Shown: piece after piece, positions 9,735-18,148 of the stretch
Layout of the letters: each line of letters starts with the position of its first letter
How positions within the stretch are numbered: the stretch's first letter is position 1
Source: Deltaproteobacteria bacterium
Lineage (GTDB): Bacteria; Desulfobacterota; Syntrophorhabdia; Syntrophorhabdales; Syntrophorhabdaceae
DNA: 64,000 nucleotides
Direction: 5' to 3'
Assembly (NCBI GenBank): GCA_022711595.1
Contig: JAKLET010000019.1
Location: 1-64,000, forward strand
Made by a program: the position numbers and the translations under genes
The notes under the pieces: model-generated
What the model was told of the DNA's origin: nothing
Databases searched by the model: none
What the model saw: the letters and a program-made list of their open reading frames with translations, nothing else

Positions 9735-9865
9735 ATGGATCGACAAAAAGCGAAAGAGGCCCCTCATTGCCAGGCATCCGCAACATGGCGGAACAAAAAG
9801 CTTTTTGATACCGTAAGGGTGGCAGGCAACAACGGTTGTCATTTCTCAAAAGTGTGACAAAAATC

Positions 9866-9880
9866 ATTTACAATGTAAAT
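9866..9880. promoter_or_regulatory. Perfect 15-nt palindrome overlapping the pilA -35 box
   Basis: ATTTACAATGTAAAT has 7-nt arms around a single central base and covers the -35 hexamer of the predicted pilin promoter. The geometry suits a dimeric repressor site. The binding protein is unknown. Confidence 0.5.
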
Positions 9881-9894
9881 TATTGTGCTAAAAT
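9867..9894 (+). promoter_or_regulatory. Predicted sigma70 promoter of the major pilin gene
   Basis: TTTACA (9867-9872) and TAAAAT (9889-9894) are separated by 16 nt, with the start codon 45 nt downstream. I looked for a sigma54 GG-N10-GC motif, common at pilin promoters, and did not find one in this gap. Confidence 0.55.
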
Positions 9895-9939
9895 AGCGAT
9901 AATGGTATTACTAACTTACATAATTTCAGGAGGTGTAGT

Positions 9940-10404
9940 ATGTTGAAGCTTCACAGGAACACCAAAGGTTTTACGTTGATCGAGCTCTTGATCGTTATCG
10001 CGATCATCGGCATCCTCGCGGCCATAGCCCTTCCGGCCTATATGGATTACACGAGGAAGACAAGAGTCACGGAAATTGTCAACTCAATGGGCGCAGTTAA
10101 GACAGGTATCATCGCGTGGGCAGCCGAGCATTCACCCGCAGGGGCAGTCGCCGATATGGCAGACAGGGATGCCGTGGCGGCGACCCTCGGTATCACCGTA
10201 CCGAACAAGTATGGTACGATCTCAGTTACTGGCCTTGACAATTCAGCAGGTACCGCCACGATCATCTGGACGATGAACGCCGCCATCAACGGAATAACTG
10301 CAGGAGATACGCTTACTCTTGCATGCGCCGGACCGGCCACCGACAACTACCAGACCTGGACCTGGACTTCCACAGGTACAATGGCTAAATACCAGCCTAA
10401 ATAA
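9940..10404 (+). CDS. pilA: Type IV major pilin (PilA-like prepilin)
   Basis: Structural subunit of a type IV pilus. The 10-residue leader ends in KG just before [20 protein letters not shown], giving the canonical prepilin peptidase site, Glu5 and the hydrophobic alpha-1 helix; the mature protein would be about 144 residues. Aromatic residues are sparse in the globular part apart from a C-terminal YQTWTWTS stretch. Only one cysteine is visible (LACAGPA), so the two-cysteine D-region of classical type IVa pilins is absent. A near-perfect AGGAGGTG precedes the ATG, fitting high expression. A strong hairpin follows the gene before the next pilin-like gene. Confidence 0.93.
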   Translation: MLKLHRNTKGFTLIELLIVIAIIGILAAIALPAYMDYTRKTRVTEIVNSMGAVKTGIIAWAAEHSPAGAVADMADRDAVAATLGITVPNKYGTISVTGLDNSAGTATIIWTMNAAINGITAGDTLTLACAGPATDNYQTWTWTSTGTMAKYQPK

Positions 10405-10424
10405 GTAAAGGCTAACGATCGGAG

Positions 10425-10451
10425 GATAGGGGGCCCGCAAAGCCCCCTATC
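10425..10451 (+). terminator. Stem-loop after pilA (attenuator or mRNA-stabilising hairpin)
   Basis: GATAGGGGG (10425-10433) and CCCCCTATC (10443-10451) form a perfect 9-bp stem around a 9-nt loop, followed by ttataaaa rather than a clean U run. It sits between the major pilin and the next gene and could stop most transcripts or protect the 3' end of pilA mRNA. Confidence 0.7.
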
Positions 10452-10464
10452 TTATAAAACAGTC

Positions 10465-10830
10465 ATGAAAACAAAAGGTTTCACAATAATTGAACTGCTG
10501 GTAGGCGTGGTTGTGATATGCGTGGTACTGGCGATAGCCTTTCCCATGCATGCAATGAGAGTGAAGAAAAAGGAACAGGTGAGCGTGAGGAGCCAGCTGC
10601 AGTGTATTTTTGAATCTGAGAGGGCCTACCGGTCCCTCCATGGAACATACACTGACGATGTCACAAAGCTCGCGCAGTGGAAGAACAGGACCAGGAAGTA
10701 TCATTTCAGCATACGTCATGCCGATTCAAAGGGGTTTGTGGCGGAGGCGAACGGCGATCTCAATAATGACAAGGTCTATGATGACCGCTGGACCATCGAC
10801 CAGAACGGAACGCTGGCAAACGTAAAGTGA
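10465..10830 (+). CDS. Second type IV pilin-like protein (PilE-like minor pilin)
   Basis: A 121-residue prepilin with a very short leader (MKTKG) before FTIIELLVGVVVICVVLAIA, including Glu5. The C-terminal part, GDLNNDKVYDDRWTIDQNG, matches the acidic loop common in PilE-type minor pilins and looks able to bind calcium through its spaced Asp/Asn residues. It starts 13 nt beyond the strong hairpin after pilA, so it is probably made at a lower level than PilA. The start codon has no good Shine-Dalgarno sequence; the stem-loop bases occupy that region. It is likely a tip or priming component, or an alternative pilin. Confidence 0.88.
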   Translation: MKTKGFTIIELLVGVVVICVVLAIAFPMHAMRVKKKEQVSVRSQLQCIFESERAYRSLHGTYTDDVTKLAQWKNRTRKYHFSIRHADSKGFVAEANGDLNNDKVYDDRWTIDQNGTLANVK

Positions 10831-10842
10831 GTCTGAAGAACG

Positions 10843-11625
10843 ATGCATACCATATATTCCATAGTTGCTTTCATCTTCGGCGCGGCCATCGGCAGCTTCC
10901 TTAATGTCTGCATATACCGCATACCAAGGAAAAAATCCATTATACACCCTCCTTCATCATGCCCCGGGTGTGAAAAACCTGTAAGATTCTACGACAATAT
11001 ACCGCTTGTGAGCTATATCCTGCTCAAGGGGAAATGCAGGGACTGCGGGACAAGGATCTCTTTCCGGTACTTCCTTGTGGAATTGATCACCGCCGTTATT
11101 TTCATGATGATCTACCGCAGGTGGGGATTAACATACGAATTTTTAATTCAGGTATTCTTCGTTTCCATTCTGATCGTCGTATCCTTTATAGATTATGACT
11201 TTCAGATCATCCCCGATATCCTGAGCATCGGCGGGATGGCCGCGGGATTGATCATATCTTTTATGAGGCCCGGTTTCAGGGTCATGGACGCGGTGTACGG
11301 GGTTCTCATCGGAGGGGGCGTACTTTTCGTCATTGCCTACGGATACCAGTTGATCACGAAGCGGGAAGGCATGGGCGGAGGCGACATAAAGCTCCTTGCC
11401 ATGATAGGCTCCTTCAGCGGTCTCAAGGGGGTCATTTTCTCGCTCATAGGCGGCTCTCTTGTTGGAACACTCGTGGGTATCCCGCTCATGTTCATGAAAG
11501 GCAGGGAGGAGGGCACGAAATACGCCATACCCTTCGGACCCTTCCTGTCGCTCTGCGCGGTGCTGTATCTTTTTTTGGGCCCGGGCGTGATCCGTGCCTT
11601 CAATGAATTCCTTTTGCATAGATAG
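10843..11625 (+). CDS. pilD: Prepilin peptidase / N-methyltransferase
   Basis: Bifunctional inner-membrane enzyme that cleaves prepilin leaders after glycine and methylates the new N-terminus. The 260 residues start with AAIGSFLNVCIYRIP, typical of the family, followed by the zinc-binding cysteine pairs CPGC and CRDC in the cytoplasmic methyltransferase domain. The aspartyl protease residues lie in SFIDYDFQIIPD and GGGDIKLLAMIG. Several hydrophobic transmembrane helices follow. It lies between pilin genes, so its substrates (at least six prepilins here) are encoded alongside it. Confidence 0.96.
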   Translation: MHTIYSIVAFIFGAAIGSFLNVCIYRIPRKKSIIHPPSSCPGCEKPVRFYDNIPLVSYILLKGKCRDCGTRISFRYFLVELITAVIFMMIYRRWGLTYEFLIQVFFVSILIVVSFIDYDFQIIPDILSIGGMAAGLIISFMRPGFRVMDAVYGVLIGGGVLFVIAYGYQLITKREGMGGGDIKLLAMIGSFSGLKGVIFSLIGGSLVGTLVGIPLMFMKGREEGTKYAIPFGPFLSLCAVLYLFLGPGVIRAFNEFLLHR

Positions 11626-11638
11626 GGGGAGATGATAC

Positions 11639-14600
11639 ATGAGAAAGGTCTTTTTAATAATTGCCTGTTTGATCGCGCTGGGGAGCGCCTCCTTTTCAAA
11701 CGCTGCAACCATGACAAACACCGATTACTGCGTGTTCCCCATCTTCGCGACGAACGCCGTGAAACCGAGTGTCATGGTCGTAATGGACGCATCGGGCAGT
11801 ATGCAGTTCTCGGCTTACATGGCCTGCGACCTTTACGCATACCGTTCATCACCCAACTACAGCGCCCGGTGCGGTGTCCCCAAGACAACTCACTCGGACT
11901 ATGCCAACCAGAAATACAACACAGCGAAGACATATTACGGCTACTTCGATTCGACCAAATGTTATCAGTACAGCACCACGAACGCCCGTTTCGAGGTCAA
12001 TTCCGCAGGGACCTGCACCGACATGATAGGCACGGCCACCGCGATCTCCGGGAACTTTCTCAACTGGATAGGGACGACAAGGATGGACGTTGTACGCAAG
12101 GCCCTCACCGGCGGCAGAGTAAACTCCAGCCAGACGGACACCCTGCAGAGCGAAGGCAACGAGTTCTATAATACCGGCGGCAGCTATCAGGACACCTTTG
12201 TCGATACTACCACGAACTGCACATTTAAGATATCCAACGACACCTATCTGTACAACAGGCGGCTCACACAGTCCAACGCGGCATGCCCGCTCGGCACTTT
12301 TACCAACTACAACATCAGGGTAAAAGTGGAGGATTCATCAACCATCAGGGGCATTATCGATGATTTCTACAATAAGGTCATCTTCACATTCATGGACTTT
12401 AACGATAACGGCGGTCTGGACGGAAAGATCTACTCCGGCAAGCTCGATTCCCTTGCTGTTCTGAAAACCATGGTCAACACCAGGGTTGCCATCAATGGCA
12501 CACCGACAGGCCAGGCCATCCGCAGCGCCAATAACTTTTACCGTCAGAGCACCTATTATACCGTTGATGCCAACAACAGCACCTATATCTCCAAGGCAGA
12601 CGGGGATAAGGACCCTTTTTATGACAAGGTGAGCGGGTCCAATGTCGCAGTGCCCTGCAGAAGGGCCTTTGTTCTCATATTTTCCGATGGTCAGTGGAAC
12701 TCGGGCAATGACCCGGCGCAGACCGCCAACGAGATCCACACCAACGACCTGCGGTCAGACCTTACGGGAACCCAGAATGCCAACGTATATGCCGTTTATG
12801 CTTTTGGTGATCAGGACGCCACGGCAAAGCTCCAGGGCAGGCGCGCCATGATCACGACGGCCATATTCGGCGGTTTCGATTTTTCCAGCACCGACAAGAT
12901 CCCCTATAGTTTTACAGGCGTGCCGTCGGACAGCAGGAACGTGGTTTACCCCCGTTCCGATTGCGATCCTGCCGGTACCTGGAACGAGGGCTGCCGCGAA
13001 TGGGACAAGAACAAGACGGGACTGCCATATAATTTCTACGAAGCCGACGAAGGCGACACGATCATAACGAGTATTTCCAACGCCTTGAACGACATGCTCC
13101 GCAAGTCTTCATCAGGTACGGCGGCTTCAGTCCTTGCCTCTGCGGAAGGCAGCGGCGCCAATATCCTTCAGGCCTTGTTCTTCCCGAAACGCAAGTTCGA
13201 TAATGCCGAGATCGACTGGACGGGGGAGATGCAGAACCTGTGGTACTATATCGATCCCCAGATAGCCAGCAGTACGATCCGCGAGGACACGGCCGCGAAC
13301 AAGACCCTCGATATTTACAGCGATGATATCCTGGGCTTTGAGTTCGATGTCGGCCTCGGCAAGACGATGGTTCACAGGTACCAGCCTGACGCGTACGGTT
13401 TGGCGGGCGCCGAGGATACCCCGTCCCCCGTCGATGTCGACGAAGTGAAGAACCTCTGGGAAGCGGGTATCATGCTCTGGGCGAGGGACATCACTGCATC
13501 GCCGCGGACAATCTACACGACGGTTGATGGAAAGACCCTCATTAATTTCTCGGCCGCCGAGGCGTCATCGAACGCGACGCTTCAGACCTATCTTCAGGCA
13601 GCGGATGCCGCTGAGGCACAGAATATTGTGAATTATCTCCATGGCTATGACATAGCGGGCTACCGGAACAGGACGGTGAAGACAACCTATCAGGGCACAA
13701 CGGACACGCGGGTGTGGAAGCTTGGCGATATCGTTTCATCCACGCCCCGTCTCAAAGGGTCATTCCCCCTCAATTCTTACCACAAATATCAGCCTGACGG
13801 TTACAACGACAGGACATATTACCAGTTTGTCAACGATGTTGACGCCTCGGGGAACCCGACGGGCAGTTACAAGCAGCGCGGCATGGTCTTTGTGGGCGCA
13901 AACGACGGTATGCTCCACGCCTTTGAACTGGGCAAACTGATCTTCAGCGGATTGTCGTCAGGCCAGGCAGCGAAACTGGAAACGGTGGACACGCCTCTCG
14001 GCACCGAGAGATGGGCCTTTGTGCCAAAGGGGGCACTGCCGTACCTCAAGTATCTCACAAGCTCAAACTACTGCCATATGTACCTCGTAAACCAGCCTGT
14101 CACCATATTTGATGCAAGTATGAACGCGGGCGGCTCTCTGGTGCAGGACCCCAACTACACAAAGACCAGGGGGAGCTGGAGGACCATTGTGGTAGGCGGC
14201 ATGGGTTTTGGAGGGGCGTGCAGGGACAATGCAAGCACCTGCACGGACTGTGTGAAGACGCCGATCACCGGCGCTGGCTACTCTTCGTATTTTGCCTTTG
14301 ACATCACCGACCCCGTGAACCCGAAACTACTCTGGGAATTTTCCCGCAGTGACCTTGGGTTTTCAACGACAGGCCCGGCGATCATCCGGATCGGCGACCC
14401 CGCGAAGAACGGGAAGTGGTTCGCGGTATTCGCGAGCGGTCCCACCGGTCCCATAAACACCACAGACAACCAGTTCATGGGGTCCTCCGACCAGAACCTG
14501 AAGCTCTTTGTTCTCGACCTGATGACCGGACCGGATTCGACGGTATATTCCATTGACACGGGAGTCGCCAACGCCTTCGGCGGATCGCTCAGCCAGGCCA

Positions 14601-15445
14601 CCATCGATATCGACAAGGGCGACCAGACCAAATCAGGGGCAACTCCTTACAGCGACGATATTTTGTACCTGGGATACACAAAAAAGGACGGTACGACCTG
14701 GACGAAGGGCGGGGTCATCCGTGTTATGACCAAGAACGATACGAACCCCAACAACTGGATCGTCAGCAATGTGATAGACAACATCGGCCCTGTCACGGCA
14801 GGTATATCAAAGCTGCAGGACAGGAAGAACGGCAATTTGTGGCTCTATTTCGGCACGGGCAGGTTCTTTTACCGCAGGGACAGCGGTCTGACCCTTGACG
14901 ATCCTGATACTCAGCAAGCCTTTTACGGGGTCAGGGAACCGTGCTATTCCTCGTCGAATGCCCTCGATACGGCGTGTACCACCCAGGTCCTGATCGGAGA
15001 CCTCCAGGACCAGACCGGTTCATCGTCCGCCCTGGGCTCCACCAAGCTGGGCTGGTACATCAATTTTCCCGCTCCCGAAACAGGTTATAAGGCCCACAGG
15101 GTATTATCACAGCCGACGGCATCGTTCAACGGTCTTGTTTACTTCATGACAAGCTCACCCTCAACGGATGTCTGTTCCTTCGGCGGTTACTCCTATATAT
15201 GGGCCGTATGGTATGCAAACGGCGGCGCTCCGCCGACCTCGGCGTTGTCCGCGCGTATCCTGACACAGCTCTCAACCGGTATGATCGCGAACCCGTCCCT
15301 GCTGAATGACGACGGGACATCAAAGTTGACCCTGGGCGGAGGTAAAGGCGCCGCACTGGCACCGGGCATAGTCCCTCCGGACGGTCTTTCCGTCATTGCA
15401 CCTCCAAGGCCGATGAGAAAGATATTGCATATGAAGGAAAAATGA
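11639..15445 (+). CDS. pilY1: PilY1-like pilus tip adhesin / assembly protein
   Basis: Large secreted protein of 1268 residues with a signal peptide ending near NAA at residues 21-23. A von Willebrand A domain follows, with a complete MIDAS: DASGS (Asp50, Ser52, Ser54), the Thr in NGTPTGQAI near 289, and the Asp in IFSDGQWN near 350. The C-terminal half is the PilC/PilY1 beta-propeller (GMVFVGANDGMLHAFELGK). Acidic loops such as DFNDNGGLD may bind calcium. In other bacteria PilY1 caps the pilus, primes assembly and mediates adhesion or surface sensing. Its stop overlaps the next minor pilin start, so it is the second half of a pilin-priming complex operon. Confidence 0.93.
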   Translation: MRKVFLIIACLIALGSASFSNAATMTNTDYCVFPIFATNAVKPSVMVVMDASGSMQFSAYMACDLYAYRSSPNYSARCGVPKTTHSDYANQKYNTAKTYYGYFDSTKCYQYSTTNARFEVNSAGTCTDMIGTATAISGNFLNWIGTTRMDVVRKALTGGRVNSSQTDTLQSEGNEFYNTGGSYQDTFVDTTTNCTFKISNDTYLYNRRLTQSNAACPLGTFTNYNIRVKVEDSSTIRGIIDDFYNKVIFTFMDFNDNGGLDGKIYSGKLDSLAVLKTMVNTRVAINGTPTGQAIRSANNFYRQSTYYTVDANNSTYISKADGDKDPFYDKVSGSNVAVPCRRAFVLIFSDGQWNSGNDPAQTANEIHTNDLRSDLTGTQNANVYAVYAFGDQDATAKLQGRRAMITTAIFGGFDFSSTDKIPYSFTGVPSDSRNVVYPRSDCDPAGTWNEGCREWDKNKTGLPYNFYEADEGDTIITSISNALNDMLRKSSSGTAASVLASAEGSGANILQALFFPKRKFDNAEIDWTGEMQNLWYYIDPQIASSTIREDTAANKTLDIYSDDILGFEFDVGLGKTMVHRYQPDAYGLAGAEDTPSPVDVDEVKNLWEAGIMLWARDITASPRTIYTTVDGKTLINFSAAEASSNATLQTYLQAADAAEAQNIVNYLHGYDIAGYRNRTVKTTYQGTTDTRVWKLGDIVSSTPRLKGSFPLNSYHKYQPDGYNDRTYYQFVNDVDASGNPTGSYKQRGMVFVGANDGMLHAFELGKLIFSGLSSGQAAKLETVDTPLGTERWAFVPKGALPYLKYLTSSNYCHMYLVNQPVTIFDASMNAGGSLVQDPNYTKTRGSWRTIVVGGMGFGGACRDNASTCTDCVKTPITGAGYSSYFAFDITDPVNPKLLWEFSRSDLGFSTTGPAIIRIGDPAKNGKWFAVFASGPTGPINTTDNQFMGSSDQNLKLFVLDLMTGPDSTVYSIDTGVANAFGGSLSQATIDIDKGDQTKSGATPYSDDILYLGYTKKDGTTWTKGGVIRVMTKNDTNPNNWIVSNVIDNIGPVTAGISKLQDRKNGNLWLYFGTGRFFYRRDSGLTLDDPDTQQAFYGVREPCYSSSNALDTACTTQVLIGDLQDQTGSSSALGSTKLGWYINFPAPETGYKAHRVLSQPTASFNGLVYFMTSSPSTDVCSFGGYSYIWAVWYANGGAPPTSALSARILTQLSTGMIANPSLLNDDGTSKLTLGGGKGAALAPGIVPPDGLSVIAPPRPMRKILHMKEK

Positions 15446-15978
15446 AAAATATAAAAGGTTTTACATTAGTCGAACTCCTTATAGTGATGGCCATTATCGG
15501 CATAGTGGCTGCCATAGCGGCCCCGAGCATGTCAGGCCTGGTGAGGAAGAACAAGATCCAGAACCAGACCAGGAAGCTCTATTCCGATATCATGAACATG
15601 CGGATAATGGCGATGAACAACAACAGGACCCATTTCATGGTCTTCACCCCGCCGAACCAGTACCAGGTGATAGAAGATACCAACGGTGACGGTTCTCCCG
15701 GTGCGACCCCGCCTGATACTCTACGGCTGGCGAGAGCGGCGGATATCATATTTTCTGCGAGCGATTCGACACCCCAGAACGAGACGATGGAGCAGACCTT
15801 TACGAATAACAGGGTCGTTTATGATGCCCGGGGCATCGCAACGCAGCAGGGAGCTATCTGCATACCGGCGCCCAACCTGGGGGAGCTGACGAATTGCATC
15901 GTGGTGGCACCGACCAGGATCAGGATGGGCAAATTCACGGGAGGAGCAGGAGGGTGTAATGTGGCGTCTTGCAACTAA
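15442..15978 (+). CDS. fimT: GspH/FimT-type minor pilin
   Basis: Minor pseudopilin of 178 residues. The prepilin signal is MKNIKG before FTLVELLIVMAIIGIVAAIA with Glu5 present, followed by the GspH/FimT pattern (YSDIMNMRIMAMNNNRTHFMVF). FimT/GspH proteins belong to the priming complex and in some species bind DNA for uptake. The start overlaps the pilY1 stop by 4 nt (ATGA), and the 3' end overlaps pilV by 20 nt. The C-terminus carries GGAGGCNVASCN, a possible disulphide-bonded end. Confidence 0.9.
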   Translation: MKNIKGFTLVELLIVMAIIGIVAAIAAPSMSGLVRKNKIQNQTRKLYSDIMNMRIMAMNNNRTHFMVFTPPNQYQVIEDTNGDGSPGATPPDTLRLARAADIIFSASDSTPQNETMEQTFTNNRVVYDARGIATQQGAICIPAPNLGELTNCIVVAPTRIRMGKFTGGAGGCNVASCN

Positions 15979-16357
15979 CAAAAAAGGATTTACCCTCATC
16001 GAGCTTCTGGTCTCGATGCTGGTGCTTTCCATCGGTATGATGGCAATACTCGATGGATTGGGAAACTATATACGGATCAATATTGACAACTCCATTCGAA
16101 ACGAGGCGATGCGCATATCCGAGTCAACACTTGAAACACTTCGCAATTCCCGTTTCGATGAAGTGCAGTCGGGGACCGTGGTGATCAATTCCACGGAGCA
16201 GAGAAAGATCCGGAATTTTGATATCACTTATAATGTGAACTGGGTAAGGCAGAACGTTTCAACAAGCAGTGTCGCGATCCAGGTGAACGTGACCTGGACC
16301 CACAGGGGTTTGAACCACCGGCACGACGCGGCGACTATCATCAGTACAGAAGCGTGA
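15959..16357 (+). CDS. pilV: PilV-like minor pilin
   Basis: Minor pilin of 132 residues. The leader MWRLATNKKG precedes FTLIELLVSMLVLSIGMMAI, the PilV pattern, with Glu5. It belongs to the FimT-PilV-PilW-PilX set that, with PilY1, primes pilus growth. It starts within the 3' end of fimT (20-nt overlap), so translation is probably coupled; an AGGAGGGTG motif inside fimT serves as its ribosome binding site. It is followed 13 nt later by pilW. Confidence 0.9.
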   Translation: MWRLATNKKGFTLIELLVSMLVLSIGMMAILDGLGNYIRINIDNSIRNEAMRISESTLETLRNSRFDEVQSGTVVINSTEQRKIRNFDITYNVNWVRQNVSTSSVAIQVNVTWTHRGLNHRHDAATIISTEA

Positions 16358-16370
16358 GGTTGAAGCTTAT

Positions 16371-17492
16371 ATGCGAAAGCACGGCAAAGAGAAGGGATTC
16401 AGTTTACTGGAGATAATCATCTCCATAACGATCATGGGCATCATCATGGCGATGAACAGCCAGTTGCTGCAGAGCATGATATGGGGACAAAGGCAGCAGG
16501 CGTCGCTGGTATCATCGCAGTTCGAGACCGCCCTTGGCCTTGAGATATTAAGGAGTGATCTTGCAAATGCAGGTTTCGGACTCGCCGACGAGTTCCAGTC
16601 CACGCCGGGAAGTTATGCAGAGGCAGCGGGCAATCCCGCGCAGCAGTACAATGATGCGCCTAATATTCCCAGGGCCCTGGTCCACAGCAACGATGTCAGC
16701 GCCTTTGCCACGTATCTGGCCAATTCGGATTACCTGGTTATAAGGTCCCCCGCCGTGGGTATGAACAGTGCGGCGGGAAAGTGGACCCATATAAACGGTT
16801 CGACAGTCCATGTCTGGAATGATCTCGGCCAGGACATGGTGACCGGTACGGATTATATGATAGTCGTCAAACCCCGTTCAAGCCTTGGCGGCAGGTCTAA
16901 ACTGATCGTCGATTCTTCATCGGGTGCCTACGCCCTTCAGTACACTACCGCGGCATTGTCGCCTGCTTTTGTGCCGACCGGCTCAGGTGAGAGATTCCTT
17001 GCTTTCGGCGTTGAGCAGAACACGATGCCTGCCATGCCCTTTAACAGGGCGGATTATTATGTGAGGCAAAATCTGGCGAACCCGAGCTGCGCGGCAGGGA
17101 CCGGCACATTTATAAAGGCCACGGTAGACCACACAGGCGGAGGCGGCGGGACGCTCACAGAGTTTCCCCTGATCGAGTGCGTTGCAAACATGCAGGTCGT
17201 GTTCAGGCTTGACACGAATGGTGACGGGATACCCGACAGCAGCGCAAACAGCATAACGAGCCTCGACGCGCTTTCGGTCAAGGAACAGGTCAAGGAAGTG
17301 CATGTTTATATTCTCGCGCATGAGGGTACAATGGACAGGACGTTCACGTATGGAGGGGCAAACCCGGTTACGATCGGTCCAACCGTAGCGCTTGGCACGT
17401 CAGTGAACCTTACCGGGTTCGGCGGTGCCGATTGGAACCACTACCGCTGGAAAATATATACGCTTATTGTAAAACCAAAGAGTTTTTATTAA
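16371..17492 (+). CDS. pilW: PilW-like minor pilin
   Basis: 373-residue prepilin with the leader MRKHGKEKG before FSLLEIIISITIMGIIMAMN, with Glu5. The following ETALGLEILRSDLANAGFGL segment is characteristic of PilW. It is the longest minor pilin here and carries an Asp-rich segment, DTNGDGIPDSS, that resembles a calcium-binding loop. The codon after position 17492 merges closely with the pilX ribosome binding site. It is a predicted part of the tip/priming complex together with PilV, PilX, FimT and PilY1. Confidence 0.88.
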   Translation: MRKHGKEKGFSLLEIIISITIMGIIMAMNSQLLQSMIWGQRQQASLVSSQFETALGLEILRSDLANAGFGLADEFQSTPGSYAEAAGNPAQQYNDAPNIPRALVHSNDVSAFATYLANSDYLVIRSPAVGMNSAAGKWTHINGSTVHVWNDLGQDMVTGTDYMIVVKPRSSLGGRSKLIVDSSSGAYALQYTTAALSPAFVPTGSGERFLAFGVEQNTMPAMPFNRADYYVRQNLANPSCAAGTGTFIKATVDHTGGGGGTLTEFPLIECVANMQVVFRLDTNGDGIPDSSANSITSLDALSVKEQVKEVHVYILAHEGTMDRTFTYGGANPVTIGPTVALGTSVNLTGFGGADWNHYRWKIYTLIVKPKSFY

Positions 17493-17509
17493 GAATGAGG
17501 ATGAAAAAA

Positions 17510-18148
17510 ATGTCTCATTATAACGAAAAGAACAAAGGCGTGGCCCTCGTTTCGGTCCTGATCGTAGTTTCCATTGCGGCCGGTATATTCGCGGCGATCA
17601 TGTATTATACAATGTCAAGTACCGAAATATCAGGGATGCAGAGAAAATATCAAAGTTCAAAAGAGGCGTCAATTGGCGCCATAGAAGTCATGACAAAAGA
17701 CATATTGCCGAGGGTGATCACCGGGAGCACATTGTCAGGCGTTGTCAGCGGTCTTGCCATATTGCCGGACATAGTCCCGTCCGTCACTGCAAACTCCGCA
17801 AGGGATGTATGTTTTAGAACAAAACTGACAAGCCTTACGGGAAGCTGGCCGGGGGGTATCTGCGACAGCAACCCCGACCCCACGGTAAACAGCGATATCG
17901 TTTTCAATCTGAAAGGGGTTGGCGGCTCCAGCAGACCCTTTGTTGTCAGCATGAAGATAATAGATACAGTACCGGGAAACTCCGACAAGAGCGGAACAGT
18001 CCTCGAATTGGCCTCGGGCACCGTTGACAACGCCTCAGGCATGATAAGCGTACAGCATTTCCCTTTCCTCTATACGCTCATGACCGATGCGAGACCGCAA
18101 AACAGCACAACGGAGCGCGCCAATATTGAAGTCCTCTATGCCTACTAA
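17510..18148 (+). CDS. pilX: PilX-like minor pilin
   Basis: 212-residue protein with a PilX_N-type N-terminus: NKG followed by VALVSVLIVVSIAAGIFAAI and the downstream STEISGMQRKYQSSKEAS, where PilX proteins keep a conserved polar helix. It lacks Glu5, as GspK/PilX-type pseudopilins often do, which fits a tip position. The ATG at 17510 has GAGG nine nt upstream and is preferred to the ATGs at 17495 and 17501; a longer frame from 17432 would read into pilW. The next gene begins inside its last codons (11-nt overlap). Confidence 0.85.
   Translation: MSHYNEKNKGVALVSVLIVVSIAAGIFAAIMYYTMSSTEISGMQRKYQSSKEASIGAIEVMTKDILPRVITGSTLSGVVSGLAILPDIVPSVTANSARDVCFRTKLTSLTGSWPGGICDSNPDPTVNSDIVFNLKGVGGSSRPFVVSMKIIDTVPGNSDKSGTVLELASGTVDNASGMISVQHFPFLYTLMTDARPQNSTTERANIEVLYAY

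Noticed and set aside
9795-9808. CAAAAAGCTTTTTG palindrome after the ABC ATPase pair as terminator
   Set aside because: It is an AT-rich 14-nt palindrome without a loop or following T run; too weak to call.
9818-9842. sigma54 promoter upstream of pilA
   Set aside because: TGGCAGGCAACAACG begins like a -24 element, but GC is not at the required -12 spacing.
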